Both the position numbers and the translations under genes were made by a program. Positions 6,514 through 9,004 of a DNA stretch of 9,004 nucleotides are shown in pieces. Origin of the DNA: Clostridia bacterium (GTDB lineage: Bacteria > Bacillota > Clostridia > Oscillospirales > Ruminococcaceae); assembly GCA_009177225.1 (NCBI GenBank), contig WFLZ01000312.1, positions 1 to 9,004 of the forward strand. Reading direction: 5' to 3'. Numbering within the stretch: position 1 is the first letter of the stretch; each line of letters starts with the position of its first letter. The notes under the pieces were generated by a model. The model searched no databases, was not told the origin of the DNA, and was given only the letters and a program-made list of their open reading frames with translations.

Positions 6514-6537
6514 TAGAAATCGGATTTGAAAAAAATT

Positions 6538-9004
6538 TTACTTATCAGTGCGGTTTTTATAAATTATTTCCACAGTTTCCCTCATCATGTCAAACGGCTT
6601 TGACTTTGGTGAAATCTTTACTGAAATATAAGATTTTCCCGAACCGTTGAAAGTTATACTGCCCTTGTAAATTTTCGACAACGCTGCTATCTGCTGAGTT
6701 TCCATATATTCGGTATAGAAATACATAGAACCGTTTTTCTGTGATATTTCGGTAATACCGAGATGTGCCGCCTTATTTCTGAGCAGTGATACTTCAATAA
6801 GACCGAGAACCGATTTAGGCGGTTCACCGTAACGGTCAATAAGTTCGTCAATAAGGTCAGCTTTGTCCTCGTCATTGTTTACGAGCATAATTTTTCTGTA
6901 TATATCTATACGCTGGTTTAGACTTGAAATATATTTTTCCGGAATATGAGCGTCAATCTGGATATCTATGAGACATTCGGGAATCCTTTCAGGTTTTTCG
7001 CCTTTTTCCTCTGCTACGGCTTCCGAAAGAAGTTTAAGATACATATCATAGCCTACCGCTTCCATATGACCATGCTGTCTGCCACCGAGAATACTTCCCG
7101 CCCCTCTTATTTCAAGGTCACGCAGAGCAATTCTGAAACCACTTCCGAACTGTGTAAACTCCCTCATTGCATTGAGACGTTTTGCCGCTATTTCGGTAAG
7201 TACTTTATCTTTCTGATACGTGAAATATGCGTATCCTCTCCTGTTTGAACGTCCCACACGTCCTCTGAGCTGATAGAGTTGTGAAAGACCGAAACGGTCG
7301 GCATCGTCGATAATAAGAGTGTTTACATTTGGAACGTCAACGCCTGTTTCTATGATAGTGGTACAAACAAGTATATCAATTTCATGCTCGACGAGTTTTT
7401 CCCATATATCAGACATTTCGTCCTCACTCATCTGACCGTGTGCATAAGCAATGCGTGCATCGGGCAGTCTTTCCTGCAAACGTGCAACACAAGCCTGAAT
7501 CGTTTCTATCCTGTTATGAATATAATAGACCTGTCCGCTGCGCCTTAACTCACGTACTATAGCCTGAATTATCGTACTCATATTATACTCTATAACGTAA
7601 GTCTGTACAGGATATCTGTCCTGCGGAGGTTCTTCCAGTACCGACATATCACGTATACCGCTCATAGCCATATTTAGAGTACGTGGAATCGGCGTGGCTG
7701 AAAGCATAAGAATGTCAACACCGCTGAAACTTTCCTTGAATTTTTCCTTGTGTGCAACTCCGAAACGCTGTTCTTCGTCAATTATTGCAAGACCCAAGTC
7801 CCTGAAAACAACACTTTTCTGTATAATCCTGTGCGTACCTATTATAAGGTCAATACGACCCTGTTTCAGTTTTTTCAGAATTTCCGTCTGCTGTTTCGGG
7901 GTACGGTATCTTGAAAGAAGCTCTATATTTACCGGAAACTGTTCAAAACGTCTTAAAGCCGTCTGATAGTGCTGATACGCTAAAACAGTTGTCGGTGCAA
8001 GAATCGCACATTGTTTTCCGGCAATAATACACTTCATCGCCGCACGAAATGCAACTTCTGTCTTTCCGAATCCGACATCTCCGCACAGCAGTCTTTCCAT
8101 AGGCTTACTGCTTTCCATATCAGACTTTATTTCGGATATGGACTGTAACTGGTCATCTGTCTCGACAAAGGGAAAACGTTCCTCAAAATCATGCTGTATT
8201 TCGTCATCAGGAAAAAACGCAAATCCCCTGCTCTGTTCACGTTTAGCATAAAGTTCAATGAGTTCATGTGCCATGTCCTTAACCGCACGTTTTACATTTC
8301 CCCTTGTTTTCTGCCATTCATTAGACGAAAGCTTGTTGAGCCTCACACCGCTGTCGTCACGAGGTCCTATATATTTTGAAACCATATCAAGCTGTGTAAC
8401 AGGTATATAAAGTTTATCCGTACCGGCATACTGTATAGTGATGTAATCTTTTGTAACGCCATCAAATTCAAGTTTACGTATGCCAATAAAACGACCTATT
8501 CCGTGACCCGAATGTACCACCAAGTCACCCTCAGCAATATCAGCAAGACTGCGTATTTCCTCTGCTTTGTTTTTCTTCTTACGCTTGTTACGCTGTTTGC
8601 TGTCCATTGAACGCCCCTGCGTTATAAGCACAGTTTTGTTTTCGGGATATTCAAAACCACCGCTGAAACTTCCTGACATAAGACATACACGGCTGTTTTG
8701 CGGAACAGTATCATCACTGCACAGGTCGCATAAAATACCCTTTTCATTCAAATCTTCCTGAATAATGGGCAGTGTTTTTTCACTTCCGGCACAAAGAATT
8801 ATTCTATACTTTCTTTTTATAAATTCCGTCAAATCCTCCGTGAGCTGTTTCATTTCACCGCCCCACACGGCAGTCTGCATTGCTTCAAAACTTACAAGCC
8901 GACGGAAATCTATCCTTTCACCACCCTGCATAAAGTTGCTGATATAAAGACAGACATATTTTTCAGCAATATTCTGTATCTGCGGAAGTTCAATAATATG
9001 ACCG
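6538..9004 (-). CDS. mfd: Transcription-repair coupling factor Mfd (5' part outside the window)
   Basis: A cytoplasmic ATP-driven DNA translocase that removes RNA polymerase stalled at lesions and recruits UvrA. About 821 codons are visible. The reading frame stays open to the right edge, so the Met codon at 8931 is internal and roughly the first 340 residues (UvrB-like region) are missing. Numbering from that Met, the visible order is as follows. The end of the N-terminal region and a Lys/Arg-rich linker lie at about 112-122. The CarD-like RNA-polymerase-interaction domain is at about 133-190 (GDLVVHSGHGIGRFIGI). The helicase motor follows, with Walker A GDVGFGKT 284-291, DEEQ 385-388 and SATPIPRT 411-418. 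The second RecA lobe ends in QLRGRVGRS (554-562). The translocation module is around 563-640, and a C-terminal UvrA-regulating domain lies at about 650-780. No motif is damaged. The stop is TAA at 6540-6538. No GC-rich terminator follows, so some readthrough into the glycosidase gene is possible. Confidence 0.97.
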   Translation of the reverse strand, partial: GHIIELPQIQNIAEKYVCLYISNFMQGGERIDFRRLVSFEAMQTAVWGGEMKQLTEDLTEFIKRKYRIILCAGSEKTLPIIQEDLNEKGILCDLCSDDTVPQNSRVCLMSGSFSGGFEYPENKTVLITQGRSMDSKQRNKRKKKNKAEEIRSLADIAEGDLVVHSGHGIGRFIGIRKLEFDGVTKDYITIQYAGTDKLYIPVTQLDMVSKYIGPRDDSGVRLNKLSSNEWQKTRGNVKRAVKDMAHELIELYAKREQSRGFAFFPDDEIQHDFEERFPFVETDDQLQSISEIKSDMESSKPMERLLCGDVGFGKTEVAFRAAMKCIIAGKQCAILAPTTVLAYQHYQTALRRFEQFPVNIELLSRYRTPKQQTEILKKLKQGRIDLIIGTHRIIQKSVVFRDLGLAIIDEEQRFGVAHKEKFKESFSGVDILMLSATPIPRTLNMAMSGIRDMSVLEEPPQDRYPVQTYVIEYNMSTIIQAIVRELRRSGQVYYIHNRIETIQACVARLQERLPDARIAYAHGQMSEDEMSDIWEKLVEHEIDILVCTTIIETGVDVPNVNTLIIDDADRFGLSQLYQLRGRVGRSNRRGYAYFTYQKDKVLTEIAAKRLNAMREFTQFGSGFRIALRDLEIRGAGSILGGRQHGHMEAVGYDMYLKLLSEAVAEEKGEKPERIPECLIDIQIDAHIPEKYISSLNQRIDIYRKIMLVNNDEDKADLIDELIDRYGEPPKSVLGLIEVSLLRNKAAHLGITEISQKNGSMYFYTEYMETQQIAALSKIYKGSITFNGSGKSYISVKISPKSKPFDMMRETVEIIYKNRTDK

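Noticed and set aside
8929..8931. ATG at 8931 as the start of Mfd
   Set aside because: The frame stays open for 24 more codons to the window edge, no ribosome binding site precedes it, and Mfd proteins are usually about 1150 aa with further N-terminal domains.
1..9004. Mobile element, CRISPR array, tRNA or rRNA
   Set aside because: I saw no transposase or integrase reading frame, no regularly spaced short repeats and no cloverleaf or rRNA-like sequence. The duplicated leader lacks terminal inverted repeats and target-site duplications expected of an insertion.

Overview
The window looks like chromosomal DNA of an anaerobic, plant-fibre-degrading Firmicute, most probably a cellulosome-forming Ruminococcus (Oscillospiraceae) close to R. 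flavefaciens. This is an inference from three things: a secreted xyloglucanase-type enzyme ending in a dockerin of the style I associate with that group, a pyruvate,phosphate dikinase (PPDK) of clostridial type, and low-to-medium GC genes separated by very AT-rich intergenic DNA with sigma-A-like promoters.

Layout. Positions 1-421 are a non-coding leader holding two diverged copies of one promoter module about 250 bp apart. Each copy has an extended -10 box inside a nested inverted repeat. The second copy leads directly into ppdK (422-3049, +). A strong terminator follows. Its U-tract is followed almost at once by the ribosome binding site of a small, acidic, unrecognised protein (3152-3709, +). 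That gene converges on a secreted GH74/BNR-repeat glycosidase with a C-terminal dockerin (6436-3764, -), and one symmetric hairpin at 3711-3738 can end both transcripts. Upstream of the glycosidase, on the same strand, is the C-terminal two thirds of the transcription-repair coupling factor Mfd (6538 to beyond 9004, -), whose N-terminus lies off the right edge. The glycosidase has its own near-consensus promoter in the 101 bp between mfd and its start, with a small palindrome in the -35/-10 spacer.

How the genes relate. There is no dedicated multi-gene pathway here. PPDK is central energy metabolism: it interconverts PEP and pyruvate using ATP/AMP and PPi/Pi. In cellulolytic clostridia it carries glycolytic flux from plant sugars. 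The GH74-dockerin protein is part of the extracellular polysaccharide-degrading apparatus. Mfd is housekeeping DNA repair. The neighbourhood appears to be a junction of unrelated units, each with its own signals.

I did not find a clear new multi-gene system. The most unusual signal is regulatory: the paired ppdK promoter modules, whose dyad arms differ between copies in a complementary way. Next are the terminator placed directly in front of the small-gene RBS, and the palindrome inside the glycosidase promoter.
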